Assembly: GCF_029227915.1 (NCBI RefSeq)
Contig: NC_079887.1
Location: 17,421,650 to 17,485,649 of the forward strand
Length of the DNA: 64,000 nucleotides
Reading direction: 5' to 3'
From: Hydractinia symbiolongicarpus
Taxonomy: Eukaryota > Cnidaria > Hydrozoa > Anthoathecata > Hydractiniidae
Shown: positions 47,461-60,136 of the stretch, one piece after another
Layout: the number at the start of each line of letters is the position of its first letter
How positions within the stretch are numbered: the first letter of the stretch is position 1
Made by a program: the position numbers and the translations under genes
The notes under the pieces: model-generated
Databases searched by the model: none
Told to the model about the DNA's origin: nothing
Seen by the model: the letters and a program-made list of their open reading frames with translations, nothing else

Positions 47461-49848
47461 CGGCCTTTAGAGGCCTGTTAGCGTAGTTCACGGTGTTATA
47501 AAGCCATGGCGCAATGGAAAACGTCTTGGGACGTCGTAATCCATTGAGAGTGGAAGAATTATACCAATGGTAGCCTGCGCAGGCACGTGGAACGTCGTGA
47601 TTTACGTTTAAGGCTTTTATTAGGCATCAAAAGGCCATATTACAGTGTTTAGAGGCCTGTGCGCGTAGTTGACTGTGTTCTAATGACATGACGCAATGGA
47701 AAACGCCTTAGGACGTCGTAGTCCATTGAGGGCGGAAGGATTTGACCAATGGTAACCCTCGCAGGCACGTGGAACCACGTGATTTAAGTGTCAGGCCCTT
47801 ACTAGGTGTCAAAAGGCCATATCACAGCGTTTAGAGGCCTGTGACCGTAGTTGACGGTGCTATAAGGCTATCGCGCAATAGGAAACGCCTTGGGACGTCG
47901 TAGTCCATTGAGAGAGGAAGGATTAGACCAATGGTAACACTCGCAGGCACGTGGAACTACGTGATTTATGTGTAAGGCCTTTATATGGCGCCAAGAAGCC
48001 ATATTACGGCCTTTAGAGGCCTGTTAGCGTAGTTGACGGTGTCATAAAGCCATGGCGCAATGGAAAACGACTTGGAAAGTCGTAGTCCATTGACAGTTGA
48101 TGGATTAGACCAATGGTAAACAGCACAGGCACGTGGAACCTGTGATTTACGTCTAAGGCCTTTATTTGTCGCCAAAAGGCCATATTACGGCCTTTAGAGG
48201 CCTGTTAGCGTAGTTGACGGTGTCATAAAGCCATGGCGCAATGGAAAACGTCTTGGGCAGTCGTAGTCTTTTAAGAGTGGAAGGATTAGACCAATGGTGA
48301 ACAGCGCCGGCACGTGGAACCACGTGTGTTACGTGTAAGGCCTTTATTAGGCATCAAAAGTCTATATTACAGCGATTAGATGCCTGTGAGCGTAGTTGAC
48401 TGTGTTTTAAAGACATGACGCAATGAAAAACGATTTGGGAAGTCGTAGTCCATTGAGAGTGGAAGGATTCGGCCAATGGTAACCTGCGCAGGCACAAGGA
48501 ACCACGTGATATTTCTTAAGGCCTTTATTAGGCGTAAAAAGGCCATTTTACGGCCTTCAGAAGCCTGAACGCGTAATTGACGGTGTTATAAGGCTATCGC
48601 TCAATGGGAAACGCCTTGGGACATCGTAGTCCATTGAGAGCGGAAGGATTAGAACAATGGTAGCCTGCGCAGGCACGTGGAACTACGTGATTTACGTGCA
48701 AGGCTTTTATTAGGCATCAAAAGGCCATATTACAACGTTTAGAGGACTGTGCGAGTAGTTGACTGTGTTTTAAAGACATGGCGTAATGGAAAATGACTTG
48801 GTGCGTCGTAGTCTATTGAGAGTGGAAGGATTAGGCTAATAGTGACCTGCGCAGGTACGAGGAACAACGTGAATTTCTTAACGCCATTATTAGGCATAAA
48901 AAGGCCATACTTCGGCCTTTAGAGGTCTGTACACGTAGTTGACGTTGTTATAAAGCCATGGCGCAATGGAAAGGGACTTGGAACGTCGTAGTCTATTAAG
49001 ACTAGAAGGATTAGAGCAATGGTAACCTGCGCAGTCACGTGGAACCACGTGATTTAAGTGTAAGGCCCTTACTAGGCGTCAAAAGGCCATATTACAGCCT
49101 TTCGAGGCCTATAAGCGTAGTTGACGTTGTTAGAAAGCCATAGCGCAATGGAAAACGACTTAGGAAGTCGTAGTCCATTGAGAGTGAAAGGATTAGACCA
49201 ATGGTAAACAGCGCAGGCACGTGGAACCTGTGACTTACGTGTAGAGCCTTTATTATGCATCAAAAGGCCATATTACAGCGTTTAGAGGCCTGTGCGCGTA
49301 GTTGACTGTGTTTTAAAGACATGGCGTAATGGAAAACGACTTGGGACGTCGTAATCCATTGAGAGTGGAAGAATTAGACCAATGGTAGCCTGCGCAGGCA
49401 CGTGGAACCACGTGATTTACGTGTAAGGCTTTGATTAGGCATCAAAAGGCCATATTACAGTGTTTAGAGGCCTGTGCGCGTAGTTGACTGTGTTCTAATG
49501 ACATGACGCATTGGAAAACGCCTTAGGACGTCGTAGTCCATTGAGGGCGGAAGGTTTTGACCAATGGTAACCCTCGCAGGCACGTGGAACCACGTGATTT
49601 AAGTGTGAGGCTTTTAATAGGCATCAAAACACCATATTACAGTCTTTAGAGGCCTGTACACGTAGTTGACTGTGTTTTATTGACATGACGCAATGGAAAA
49701 CGATTTGGGAAGTCGTAGTCCATTGAGAGTGGAAGGATTAGACCAATGATAAACAGCGCAGGCACGTGGAACCATGTGCTTTACGTGTAAGGCCTTTATT
49801 AGGCATCAAAAGGCCATATTACAGTGTTTAGAGGCCTGTGACCGTAGT
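47461..49848 (+). repeat. Satellite between segmental duplication partners
   Basis: About 13 monomers. 47,238-47,758 partners with 44,540-45,060 (shift 2,698), and 48,640-49,260 partners with 52,994-53,614 at +4,354 (for example GGTGCGTCGTAG at 48,800 and 53,154). No gene is seen. Confidence 0.8.
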
Positions 49849-52800
49849 TGACTGCGTTTTAAAGACATGGCGCAATGGAAACGACTGGAAAAGTCGTAGT
49901 CCATTGAGAGTGGAAGGATTAGACCAATGGTGGCTAGTGTAGGCACGTGGAACCAGGTGATTTACGTATAAGGCTTTTATTAGGCACCAAAAGGCCATAT
50001 TACAGTCTTTACAAGCCTGTGCGCGTAGTTCACTGTGTTTTAATGACATGACGCAATGGAAAACGACTTGAAAAGTCGTAGTCCATTGAGAGTGGAAGGA
50101 TTAGACCAATGGTGGCCAGTGCAGGCACGTGGAACCAGGTGATTTACGTATAAGGCTTTTATTAGGCACCAAAAGGCCATATTACAGTCTTTACAAGCCT
50201 GTGCGCGTAGTTCACTGTGTTTTAATGACATGACGCAATGGAAAACGCCTTGGAATGTCGTAGTCCATTGAGAGCGGAAGGATTAGACCAATGGTAAACA
50301 GCGCAGGCACGTGGAACCACGTGTGTTACGTGTAAGGCCTTTATTAGGCATCAAAAGTCCATATTGCAGCGTTTAAAGCACTGTGACCGTAGTTGACTGC
50401 GTTTTAAAGACATGACGCAATGGAAAACGATTTGGGAAGTCGTAGTCCGTTGAGAGTGGAAGGATTAGGCCAATGGTAACCTGCGCAGGCACGAGGAACC
50501 ACGTCATTTATGTGTAAGTCTTTTACTAGGCATCAAAACACCATACTACAGTCTTTAGAGGCCTGTACACGTAGTTGACGTTGTTATAAAGCTATGTCGC
50601 AATGGAAAACGACTTGGGACGTCGTAGTCTATTAAGAGTGGAAGGATTAGAACAATGGTAACCTGCGCAGGCACGTAGAACCACATGATTTACGTACAAG
50701 GCTTTTATTAAGCATCAGAAGGCCATATTACAGTCTTTACAGGCCTGTGCGCGTAGTTGACTGTGTTTTAATGACATGACGCAATGGAAAACAATTTGGG
50801 AAATCGTAGTCCATTGAGAGTGCAAGGTTTAAGCCAATGGTAACCTGCGCAGGCACGAGGAACCACGTGATTTTTTATGGCCTTTATTGGGCGTAAAAAG
50901 GCCATATTACGGCCTTTAGAGGCCTATAAGCGTAGTTGACTGCGTTTTAAAGACATGACGCAATGGAATACGATTTGGGACGTCGTAATCCATTGAGAGT
51001 GGAAGAATTAGACCAATGGTAGCCTGCGCAGGCACGTGGAACCACGTGATTTACGTGTAAGACCTTTATTAGGCATCAAAAGGCCATATTACAGAGTTTA
51101 GAGGCCTGTGTGCGTAGTTGACTGTGTTTTAAAGACATGGCGTAATGGAAAATGACTTGGTACGTCGTAGTCTATTGAGAGTGGAAGGATTAGACCAATG
51201 GTAACCTGCGCAGGCACGTGGAACCACGTGATTTACGTACAAGGCTTTTATTAAGCATCAAAGGCCATATTACAGCGTTTAGAGGCCTGTGCGCGTAGTT
51301 GACTGTGTTTATTGACATGACGCAATGGAGAACGACTTGGGACGTCGTAGTCTATTGAGAGTTGAAGGACTAGACCAATGGTAACCTGCGCAGGCACGAG
51401 GAACCACGTGATTTTTTTAAGGGTTTTATTGGGCGACAAAAAGGCCATATTACGGCCTTTAGAGGCCTATAAGCGTAGTTGACGTTGTTATAAAGCCATG
51501 GCGCAATGGAAAACGTCTTGGGAAGTCGTAGTTCATTAAGAGTGGAAGGATTAGACCAATGGTAACACTCGCAGGCACGTGGAACTACGTGATTTATGTG
51601 TAAAGCCTTTATTTGGCGCCAAGAAGCCATATTACGGCTTTTAGAGGCCTGTTAGCGAAGTTGACGGCGTCATAAAGCCATGGCGCAATGGAAAACGACT
51701 TGGGAAGTCGTAGTCCATTGACAGTGGAAGGATTAGACCAATGGTAAACAGCACAGGCACGTGGAACCTGTGATTTACGTCTAAGGCCTTTATTTGTCGC
51801 CAAAAAGCCATATTACGGCCTTTAGAGGCCTGTTAGCGTAGTTGACGGTGTCATAAAGCCATGGCGCAATGGAAAACGACTTGGAAAGTCGTAGTCCATT
51901 GAAAGTGAAAGGATTAGACCAATGATAAACCGCGCAGGCACGTGGAACCTGTGACATACGTGTAGAGCCTTTATTATGCATCAAAAGGCCATATTACAGC
52001 GTTTAGAGGCCTGTGCGCGTAGTTGACTGTGTTTTAAAGACATGGCGTAATGGAAAACGACTTGGGACGTCGTAATCCATTGAGAGTGGAAGAATTAGAC
52101 CAATGGTAGCCTGCGCAGGCACGTGGAACCACGTGATTTACGTGTAAGGCTTTTATTAGGCATCAAAAGGCCATATTACAGTGTTTAGAGGCCTGTGCGC
52201 GTAGTTGACTGTGTTCTAATGACATGACGCAATGGAAAACGCCTTAGGACGTCGTAGTCCATTGAGGGCGGAAGGTTTTGACCAATGGTAACCCTCGCAG
52301 GCACGTGGAACCACGTGATTTAAGTGTGAGGCTTTTAATAGGCATCAAAACACCATATTACAGTCTTTAGAGGCCTGTACACGTAGTTGACTGTGTTTTA
52401 TTGACATGACGCAATGGAAAACGATTGGGAAGTCGTAGTCCATTGAGAGTGGAAGGATTAGACCAATGGTGGCCAGTGCAGGCACGTGGAACCAGGCGAT
52501 TTACGTATAAGGCTTTTATTAGGCACCAAAAGGCCATATTACAGTCTTTACAAGTCTGTGCGTGTAGTTCACTGTGTTTTAATGACATGACGCAATGGAA
52601 AACGATTTGGGAAGTGGTAATCCATTGAAAGTGGAAGAATTAGACCAATGGTAACCTGCGCAGGCACGAGGAACCACGTGATTTATGTGTAAGGCTTTTA
52701 CTAGGCATCAAAACACCATACTACAGTCTTTAGTGGCCTGTACACGTAGTTGACGTTGTTATAAAGCTATGACGCAATGAAAAACGATTTGGGAAGTCGC

Positions 52801-53372
52801 AGTCCATTGAGAGTGGAAGGATTCGGCCCATGGTAACCTGTGCAGGCACAAGGAACCACGTGATATTTCTTAAGGCCTTTATTAGGCGTAAAAAGGCCAT
52901 TTTTCGGCCTTCAGAAGCCTGAACGCGTAGTTGACGGTGTTATAAGGCTATCGCTCAATGGGAAACGCCTTGGGACATCGTAGTCCATTGAGAGCGGAAG
53001 GATTAGAACAATGGTAGCCTGCGCAGGCACGTGGAACCACGTGATTTACGTGTAAGGCTTTTTTTAGGCATCAAAAGGCCATATTACAACGTTTAGAGGA
53101 CTGTGCGAGTAGTTGAGTGTGTTTTAAAGACATGACGTAATGGAAAATGACTTGGTGCGTCGTAGTCTATTGAGAGTGGAAGGATTAGGCTAATAGTGAC
53201 CTGCGCAGGTACGAGGAACAACGTGAATTTCTTAACGCCATTATTAGGCATAAAAAGGCCATACTTCGGCCTTTAGAGGTCTGTACACGTAGTTGACGTT
53301 GTTATAAAGCCATGGCGCAATGGAAAGGGACTTGGAACGTCGTAGTCTATTAAGACTAGAAGGATTAGAGCA
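49849..53372 (+). repeat. Second copies of segmental duplications
   Basis: Contains the partners of 45.15-47.46 kb (to about 51,815) and of 48.64-49.26 kb (from about 52,994). The join between them, about 51,900-52,420, resembles 49,200-49,700 with a different neighbour, so the array here has been shuffled more than once. No gene is seen. Confidence 0.8.
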
Positions 53373-56300
53373 ATGGTAACCTGCGCAGTCACGTGGAACC
53401 ACGTGATTTAAGTGTAAGGCCCTTACTAGGCGTCAAAAGGCCATATTACAGCCTTTCGAGGCCTATAAGCGTAGTTGACGTTGTTAGAAATCCATAGCGC
53501 AATGGAAAACGACTTAGGAATTCGTAGTCCATTGAGAGTGAAAGGATTAGACCAATGGTAAACAGCGCAGGCACGTGGAACCTGTGACTTACGTGTAGAG
53601 CCTTTATTATGCATCAAAAGGCCATATTACAGCGTTTAGAGGCCTGTGCGCGTAGTTGACTGTGTTATAAAGCCATGGCGCAATGGAAAACGACTTAGGA
53701 AGTCGTAGTCCATTGAGAGTGGAAGGATTAGACCATTGGTAGCCTGCGCAGGCACGTGGAACCTGTGACTTACGTGTAGAGCCTTTATTATGCATCAAAA
53801 GGCCATATTACAGCGTTTAGAGGCCTGTGCGCGTAGTTGACTGTGTTTTAAAGACATGGCGTAATGGAAAACGACTTGGGACGTCGTAATCCATTGAGAG
53901 TGGATGAATTAGACCAATGGTAGCCTGCGCAGGCACGTGGAAACACGTGATTTACGTGTAAGGCTTTTATTAGGCATCAAAAGGCCATATTACAGTGATT
54001 AGAGGACTGTGCGCGTAGTTGACTGTGTTCTAATGACATGACGCAATGGAAAACGCCTTAGGACGTCGTAGTCCAATGAGGGCGGAAGGTTTTGACCAAT
54101 GGTAACCCTCGTAGGCACGTGGAACCACGTGATTTAAGTGTGAGGCTTTTAATAGGCATCAAAACACCATATTACAGTCTTTAGAGGCCTGTACACGTAG
54201 TTGACTGTGTTTTATTGACATGTCGCAATGGAAAACGATTTGGGAAGTCGTAGTCCATTGAGAGTGGAAGGATTAGACCAATGATAAACAGCGCAGGCAC
54301 GTTGAACCATGTGCTTTACGTGTAAGGCCATTATTAGGCATCAAAAGGCCATATTACAGTGTTTAGAGGCCTGTGACCGTAGTTGACTGCGTTTTAAAGA
54401 CATGGCGCAATGGAAAACGACTTGAAAAGTCGTAGTCCATTGAGAGTGGAAGGATTAGACCAATGGTGGCCAGTGCAGGCACGTGGAACCAGGCGATTTA
54501 CGTATAAGGCTTTTATTAAGCACCAAAAGGCCATATTACAGTCTTTACAAGCCTGTGCGCGTAGTTCACTGTGTTTTAATGACATGACGCAATGGAAAAC
54601 GATTTAGGACGTAGTAATCCATTGAAAGTGGAAGAATTAGACCAATGGTAACCTGCGCAGGCACGAGGAACCACGTGATATTTCTTAAGGCCTTTATTAG
54701 GCGTAAAAAGGCCATTTTACGGCCTTTAGAAGCCTGAACGCGTAGTTGACGGTGTTATAAGGCTATCGCTCAATGGGAAACGCCTTGGGACATCGTAGTC
54801 TATTAAGAGTGGAAGGATTAGACCAATGGTAGCCTGCGCAGACACGTTATACAACGTGATTTACGTGTAAGACCTTTATTAGGCATCAAAAGGCCATATT
54901 ACAGAGTTTAGAGGCCTGTGCGCGTAGTTGACTGTGTTTTAAAGACATGGCGTAATGGAAAATGACTTGGTACGTCGTAGTCTATTGAGAGTGGAAGGAT
55001 TAGACCAATGGTAACCTCTGCAGGAACGTGGAACCACGTGGTTTACGTACAAGGCTTTTATTAAGCATCAAAAGGCCATATTACAGCGTTTAGAGGCCTG
55101 TGCGCGTAGTTGACTGTGTTTTAATGACATGACGCAATGGAAAACGACTTGGGACGTTGTAGTCTTTTGAGAGTTGAAGGACTAGACCAATGGTAACCTG
55201 CGCAGGCACGAGGAACCACGTGATTTTTTTTAAGGCTTTTATTGGGCGACAAAAAGGCCATATTACGGCCTTTAGAGGCCTATAAGCGTAGTTGACGGTG
55301 TTATAAAGCCATGGCCCAATGGAAAACGTCTTGGGAAGTCGTAGTCCATTAAGAATGGAAGAATTACACCAATGGTAAACAGCGCAGGCACGTGGAACCA
55401 GGTGTTTTACGTGTAAGGCCTTTATTAGGCATCAAAAGGCCATATTACAGCGTTTAGAGGCCTGTGACCGTAGTTGACTGCGTTTTAAAGACATTACGCA
55501 ATGAAATATGATTTGGGACGTGGTAATCCATTAAAAGTGGAAGAATTAGACCAATGGTAGCCTGCGCAGGCACGTGTAACCACGTGATTTACGTGTAAGG
55601 CATTTATTAGGCATCAAAAGGCCGTATTACAGTCTTTACAGGCCTGTACACGTAGTTGACGTTGTTATAAAGCCATGGCGTAATGGAAAGCAACTTGGGA
55701 AGTCGTAGTCCATTGACAGTAGAAGGATTAGAGCAATGGTAACCTGCGCAGTCACGTGGAACCACGTGATTTAAGTGTAAGGCCCTTACTAGGCGTCAAA
55801 AGGCCATATTACAGCCTTTCGAGGCCTATAAGCGTAGTTGACGTTGTTAGAAATCCATAGCGCAATGGAAAACGACTTAGGAATTCGTAGTCCATTGAGA
55901 GTGAAAGGATTAGACCAATGGTAAACAGCGCAGGCACGTGGAACCTGTGACTTACGTGTAGAGCCTTTATTATGCATCAAAAGGCCATATTACAGCGTTT
56001 AGAGGCCTGTGCGCGTAGTTGACTGTGTTATAAAGCCATGGCGCAATGGAAAACGACTTAGGAAGTCGTAGTCCATTGAGAGTGGAAGGATTAGACCATT
56101 GGTAGCCTGCGCAGGCACGTGGAACCTGTGACTTACGTGTAGAGCCTTTATTATGCATCAAAAGGCCATATTACAGCGTTTAGAGGCCTGTGCGCGTAGT
56201 TGACTGTGTTTTAAAGACATGGCGTAATGGAAAACGACTTGGGACGTCGTAATCCATTGAGAGTGGATGAATTAGACCAATGGTAGCCTGCGCAGGCACG

Positions 56301-57733
56301 TGGAAACACGTGATTTACGTGTAAGGCTTTTATTAGGCATCAAAAGGCCATATTACAGTGATTAGAGGACTGTGCGCGTAGTTGACTGTGTTCTAATGAC
56401 ATGACGCAATGGAAAACGCCTTAGGACGTCGTAGTCCAATGAGGGCGGAAGGTTTTGACCAATGGTAACCCTCGTAGGCACGTGGAACCACGTGATTTAA
56501 GTGTGAGGCTTTTAATAGGCATCAAAACACCATATTACAGTCTTTAGAGGCCTGTACACGTAGTTGACTGTGTTTTATTGACATGTCGCAATGGAAAACG
56601 ATTTGGGAAGTCGTAGTCCATTGAGAGTGGAAGGATTAGACCAATGATAAACAGCGCAGGCACGTTGAACCATGTGCTTTACGTGTAAGGCCATTATTAG
56701 GCATCAAAAGGCCATATTACAGTGTTTAGAGGCCTGTGACCGTAGTTGACTGCGTTTTAAAGACATGGCGCAATGGAAAACGACTTGAAAAGTCGTAGTC
56801 CATTGAGAGTGGAAGGATTAGACCAATGGTGGCCAGTGCAGGCACGTGGAACCAGGCGATTTACGTATAAGGCTTTTATTAAGCACCAAAAGGCCATATT
56901 ACAGTCTTTACAAGCCTGTGCGCGTAGTTCACTGTGTTTTAAAGACATGGCGTAATGGAAAATGACTTGGTACGTCGTAGTCTATTGAGAGTGGAAGGAT
57001 TAGACCAATGGTAACCTCTGCAGGAACGTGGAACCACGTGGTTTACGTACAAGGCTTTTATTAAGCATCAAAAGGCCATATTACAGCGTTTAGAGGCCTG
57101 TGCGCGTAGTTGACTGTGTTTTAATGACATGACGCAATGGAAAACGACTTGGGACGTTGTAGTCTTTTGAGAGTTGAAGGACTAGACCAATGGTAACCTG
57201 CGCAGGCACGAGGAACCACGTGATTTTTTTTAAGGCTTTTATTGGGCGACAAAAAGGCCATATTACGGCCTTTAGAGGCCTATAAGCGTAGTTGACGGTG
57301 TTATAAAGCCATGGCCCAATGGAAAACGTCTTGGGAAGTCGTAGTCCATTAAGAATGGAAGAATTACACCAATGGTAAACAGCGCAGGCACGTGGAACCA
57401 GGTGTTTTACGTGTAAGGCCTTTATTAGGCATCAAAAGGCCATATTACAGCGTTTAGAGGCCTGTGACCGTAGTTGACTGCGTTTTAAAGACATTACGCA
57501 ATGAAATATGATTTGGGACGTGGTAATCCATTAAAAGTGGAAGAATTAGACCAATGGTAGCCTGCGCAGGCACGTGTAACCACGTGATTTACGTGTAAGG
57601 CATTTATTAGGCATCAAAAGGCCGTATTACAGTCTTTACAGGCCTGTACACGTAGTTGACGTTGTTATAAAGCCATGGCGTAATGGAAAGCAACTTGGGA
57701 AGTCGTAGTCCATTGACAGTAGAAGGATTACAC
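53373..57733 (+). repeat. HOR H: 2,363-bp unit followed by a 2,000-bp deleted copy
   Basis: Positions 53,426/55,789, 53,607/55,970 and 54,394/56,757 are 2,363 bp apart. From 54,941/56,941 the shift falls to exactly 2,000, so copy 2 (about 55,735-57,733) lacks 363 bp, two whole monomers near 54,578-54,940. Outside the deletion the copies look identical over the parts I compared. The join between copies is near 55,730 (AGAAGGATTA to GAGCAATGG). Confidence 0.9.
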
Positions 57734-60082
57734 CAATAGTAAACAGCACAGGCACGTGGAACCTGTGATTTACGTGTAAGGCCTTTATTTGGCGCCAAAA
57801 GGCAATATTACGGCCTTTAGAGGCCTGTTAACGTAGTTGACGGTGTTATAAAGTCATGGCGCAATGGAAAACGTCTTGGGAATTCGTAGTCTTTTAAGAG
57901 TGGATGGATTAGTCCAATGGTGAACAGCGCCGGCACGTGGAACCACGTGTGTTACGTGTAAGGCCTTTATTAGGCATCAAAAGTCCATATTACAGCGTTT
58001 AGATGCCTGTGAGCGTAGTTGACTGCGTTTTAAAGACATGACGCAATGAAAAACGTTTTGGGAAGTCGTAGTCCATTGAGAGTGGAAGGATTCGGCCAAT
58101 GGTAACCTGCGCAGGCACGAGGAACCACGTGATATTTCTTAAGGCCTTTATTAGGCATAAAAAGGCCATTTTACGGCCTTTAGAAGCCTGAACACGTAGT
58201 TGACGGTGATATAAGGCTATCGCTCAATGGGAAGCGCCTTGGGAAGTCGTAGTCTATTAAGAGTGGAAGGTTTAGAACAATGGTAACCTGCGTAGGCTTG
58301 TGAAACCACGTGTTTTAAGTGTAAGGCCCTTACTAGGTGTCAAAAAGCCATATTACGGCCTTTAGAGGCCTGTTAGCGTAGCTGACGGTGTTATAAAGCC
58401 ATGACGCAATAGAAAACGTCTTGGGAAGTCGTAGTCCTTTAAGAGTGGAAGGTATAGACCAATGGTAAACAGCGCAGGCACGTTGAACCACGTGTGTTAC
58501 GTGTAAGGCCTTTATTAGGCATCAAAAGTCCATATTACAGTGTTTAGAGCCCTGTGACCGTAGTTGACTGCGTTTTAAAGACATGACGCAATGGAAAACG
58601 ATTTGGGAAGTCGTAGTCCATTGAGAGTGGAAGGATTAGGCCAATGGTAACCTGCGCAGGCACGAGGAACCACGTGATTTTTCTAAGGCCTTTATTGGGC
58701 GTAAAAAGGCCATATTACGGCCTTTAGAGGCCTATAACCGTAGTTGACTACGTTTTATAGACATGACGCAATGGAATACGATTTGGGACGTCGTAATCCA
58801 TTGAGAGTGGAAGAATTAGACCAATGGTAGCCTGCGCAGGCACGTGGAACCACGTGATTTACGTGTAAGACCTTTATTAGGCATCAAAAGGCCATATTAC
58901 AGCGTTTAGAGGCCTGTGCGCGTAGTTGACTGTGTTTTAAAGACATGGCGTAATGGAAAATGACTTGGCACGTCGTAGTCTTTTGAGAGTAGAAGGATTA
59001 GACCAATGGTAACCTGCGCAGGCACGTGGAACCACGTGATTTACGTACAAGGCTTTTATTAAGCATCAAAAGGCCATATTACAGCGCTTAGAGGCCTGTG
59101 CGCGTAGTTGACTGTGTTTTAATGACATGACGCAATGGAGAACGACTTGGGACGTCGTAGTCTATTGAGAGTTGAAGGACTAGACCAATGGTAGCCTGCG
59201 CAGGCACGTGGAACCACGTGATTTACGTGTACGGCATTTATTAGGCATCAAAAGGCCGTATTACAGTCTTTACAGGCCTGTACACGTAGTTCACGTTGTT
59301 ATAAAGCCATGGCGCAATGGAAAACAACTTGGCAAGTCGTAGTCCATTGAGAGTGGAAGGATTAGACCCATGGTAAACAAGCCAGGCACGTGGAACCTGT
59401 GATTTACGTGTAAGGCCATTATTTGGCGCCAAAAGGTCATATTACGGCCTTTAGAGGCCTGTTAGCGTAGTTGACGGTGTTATAAAGTCATCGCGCAATG
59501 GAAAACGTCTTGGGAATTCGTAGTCTTTTAAGAGTGGAAGGTATAGACCAATGGTAAACAGCGCAGGCACGTGGAACCACGTGTGTTACGTGTAAGGCCT
59601 TTATTAGGCATCAAAAGTCCATATTACAGCGTTTAGAGCCCTGTGACCGTAGTTGACTGCGTTTTAAAGACATGACGCAATGGAAAACGATTTGGGAAGT
59701 CGTAGTCCATTGAGAGTGGAAGGATTAGGCCAATGGTAACCTGCGCAGGCACGAGGAACCACGTGATTTTTCTAAGGCCTTTATTGGGCGTAAAAAGGCC
59801 ATATTACGGCCTTTAGAGGCCTATGACCGTAGTTGACTGCGAACCAGTGATTTACGTGCAAAGCCTTTATTTGGCGCCAAAAGTCCATATTACGGCCTTT
59901 AGAGGCCTGTTAGCGTAGTTGACGGTGTTATAAAGCCATTGCGCAATGAAAAACGACTTGGGAAGTCGTAGTCTATTAAGAGTGGAAGGTTTAGAACAAT
60001 GGTAACCTGCGTAGGCTTGTGAAACCACGTGTTTTAAGTGTAAGGCCCTTACTAGGTGTCAAAAAGCCATATTACGGCCTTT
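57734..60082 (+). repeat. Satellite with duplications shared with the window end
   Basis: 57,734-58,240 recurs at +4,161 (61,895-62,400). 58,250-58,750 recurs at +4,524 (62,774-63,270), 25 monomers later. 59,841-60,082 recurs at +2,805 (62,646-62,887). At 59,841 TTGACTGC runs into GAACCAGTGA, an abrupt join that skips most of a monomer. No gene is seen. Confidence 0.83.
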
Positions 60083-60136
60083 ACGTGTAAGGCCATTATT
60101 AGGCCATGTGCTTTACGTGTAAGGCCATTATTAGGC
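60080..60136 (+). repeat. Local direct duplication at a rearrangement join
   Basis: A stretch of about 25 bases starting TTTACGTGTAAGGCC appears twice, at about 60,080 and 60,112, separated by a few bases (CATGTGC). The second copy leads into normal HOR H-type sequence. It marks the right edge of the mosaic segment 59,841-60,082. Confidence 0.88.
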
